Positions 63,587 through 64,000 of a stretch of DNA of 64,000 nucleotides are shown one piece after another. Every line of letters starts with the position of its first letter. The stretch's first letter is position 1. The translations under genes and the position numbers were made by a program. Source of the stretch: Fulvivirga lutea (GTDB lineage Bacteria > Bacteroidota > Bacteroidia > Cytophagales > Cyclobacteriaceae). The stretch lies in contig NZ_CP070608.1 of assembly GCF_017068455.1 (NCBI RefSeq), forward strand, positions 3,205,488-3,269,487, written 5' to 3'. Below the pieces are notes generated by a model. That model had not been told where the DNA came from. It was given only the letters and a program-made list of their open reading frames with translations, and did no database searches.

Positions 63587-64000
63587 TTAATTATTCCCTG
63601 TAAATTTTTGAAAATTCAAACCCGCCTCCTTTGGTCTACTAATGAGTCTATAAAGTGTCATTAACAAAATTTTTAAATCAAGCCAAAAAGACTGATTATT
63701 GACATAATAAATGTCCAATTCAAATTTTTTGCGCCAACTTATCTTATCCCTCCCGTTTACCTGTGCCCATCCTGTAATGCCTGGAAGAATATCATGCCTT
63801 CTCATTTGAATATTATTATATAAATCTAGATATTCTATCAATAATGGTCGTGGCCCTATAAAAGTCATATGTCCAGCAAAAATATTAAGTACCTGTGGCA
63901 CTTCATCCAATGAACTTTTTCTAAGAATTTTGCCAATTTTAGTTACTCTCGTTTTTTCATCCTTATTTTCTATATTCTCTACGTCATGCATAGATTTAAA
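63587..64000 (-). CDS. Initiating sugar transferase (PglC/WcaJ/WbaP family), partial at window end
   Basis: The reading frame stays open to the last base. The residues before the first in-window Met read FKS, matching the family motif KF(R/K)SM, so the gene starts beyond 64000 and the Met at 63991 is internal. The visible part holds KIGKILRKSSLDEVPQVLN, FIGPRPLLIEYLDLY and HDILPGITGWAQVNGRD, then ELDIYYVNNQSFWLDLKILL, all hallmarks of bacterial phosphoglycosyltransferases. It transfers a sugar phosphate from UDP-sugar to undecaprenyl phosphate to start a polysaccharide repeat unit. The membrane-associated N-terminal part is missing here. Being next to the PglE-like gene, its substrate may be a bacillosamine-type UDP-sugar. 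Confidence 0.93.
   Translation of the reverse strand, partial: FKSMHDVENIENKDEKTRVTKIGKILRKSSLDEVPQVLNIFAGHMTFIGPRPLLIEYLDLYNNIQMRRHDILPGITGWAQVNGRDKISWRKKFELDIYYVNNQSFWLDLKILLMTLYRLISRPKEAGLNFQKFTGNN

Overview
The window looks like the chromosome of a member of the Bacteroidota, most likely a marine or soil Cytophagales bacterium. Evidence for this is the low GC content, the many signal-peptide beta-barrel proteins of the PorT type, two PorP/SprF-type proteins, secreted proteins ending in the gliding-motility (type B, CHU_C) sorting domain of the type IX secretion system (T9SS), a split transketolase, a stand-alone homocysteine-methyltransferase half of methionine synthase, and promoters of the Bacteroidota form (TTTG/TTG, then TAnnTTTG).

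Layout. 1-8.7 kb: tail of an unknown gene, a PorT-like barrel, a FAH-family hydrolase overlapping an M23 peptidase, a Bcp peroxiredoxin, an M16 peptidase and the two transketolase halves. 8.9-16.2 kb: a membrane protein with a HisKA phosphoacceptor segment but no ATPase domain, the methionine synthase homocysteine domain, a convergent polyphosphate pair (ppx/ppk1) and gyrB. 16.2-29.7 kb: a leucine-rich-repeat protein, an FAD oxidoreductase and CoA-binding protein pair, a MORN/YwqK-repeat protein joined to a beta-barrel, and amino-acid catabolism genes (tryptophan 2,3-dioxygenase divergent from glutaryl-CoA dehydrogenase, then 4-hydroxyphenylpyruvate dioxygenase), with trpS, a DUF1573 protein and a phosphohexomutase between them.

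29.7-51.9 kb (minus strand) is one tightly packed four-gene T9SS locus: a PorP/SprF barrel fused through a long charged coiled coil to a SPOR-like domain, a 1060-residue secreted protein, a 5416-residue secreted protein built from about 42 Cys-bracketed modules, and a second PorP/SprF protein. The two PorP proteins probably serve as outer-membrane anchors for the two large surface proteins. Inside the giant gene lie two arrays of recently duplicated two-module repeats (621 bp and 603 bp).

52-57.9 kb: a PorT-like barrel, mtaB overlapping a second Bcp, a LolD-type ATPase, sucC, a damaged tRNA-Arg region and a DUF6089-like barrel. The tRNA region is the most unusual part. One tRNA-Arg(TCG) gene carries a 20-bp palindrome in its D-loop. 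The same gene is split in its T-loop by a 147-bp block that holds a second, intact tRNA-Arg(TCG) between two halves of a similar palindrome. Both junctions sit directly 3' of ATTC on the bottom strand, without target duplication, as expected for single-strand (IS200/IS605 or REP-type) transposition.

57.9-64 kb (minus strand) is one end of a surface-polysaccharide operon: a UDP-GlcNAc 4,6-dehydratase, the WlbA/WlbB/WlbC (WbpB/D/E) set for UDP-2,3-diacetamido-2,3-dideoxyglucuronate, a PglE-like aminotransferase, and a PglC/WcaJ-type initiating sugar transferase that runs off the window end.
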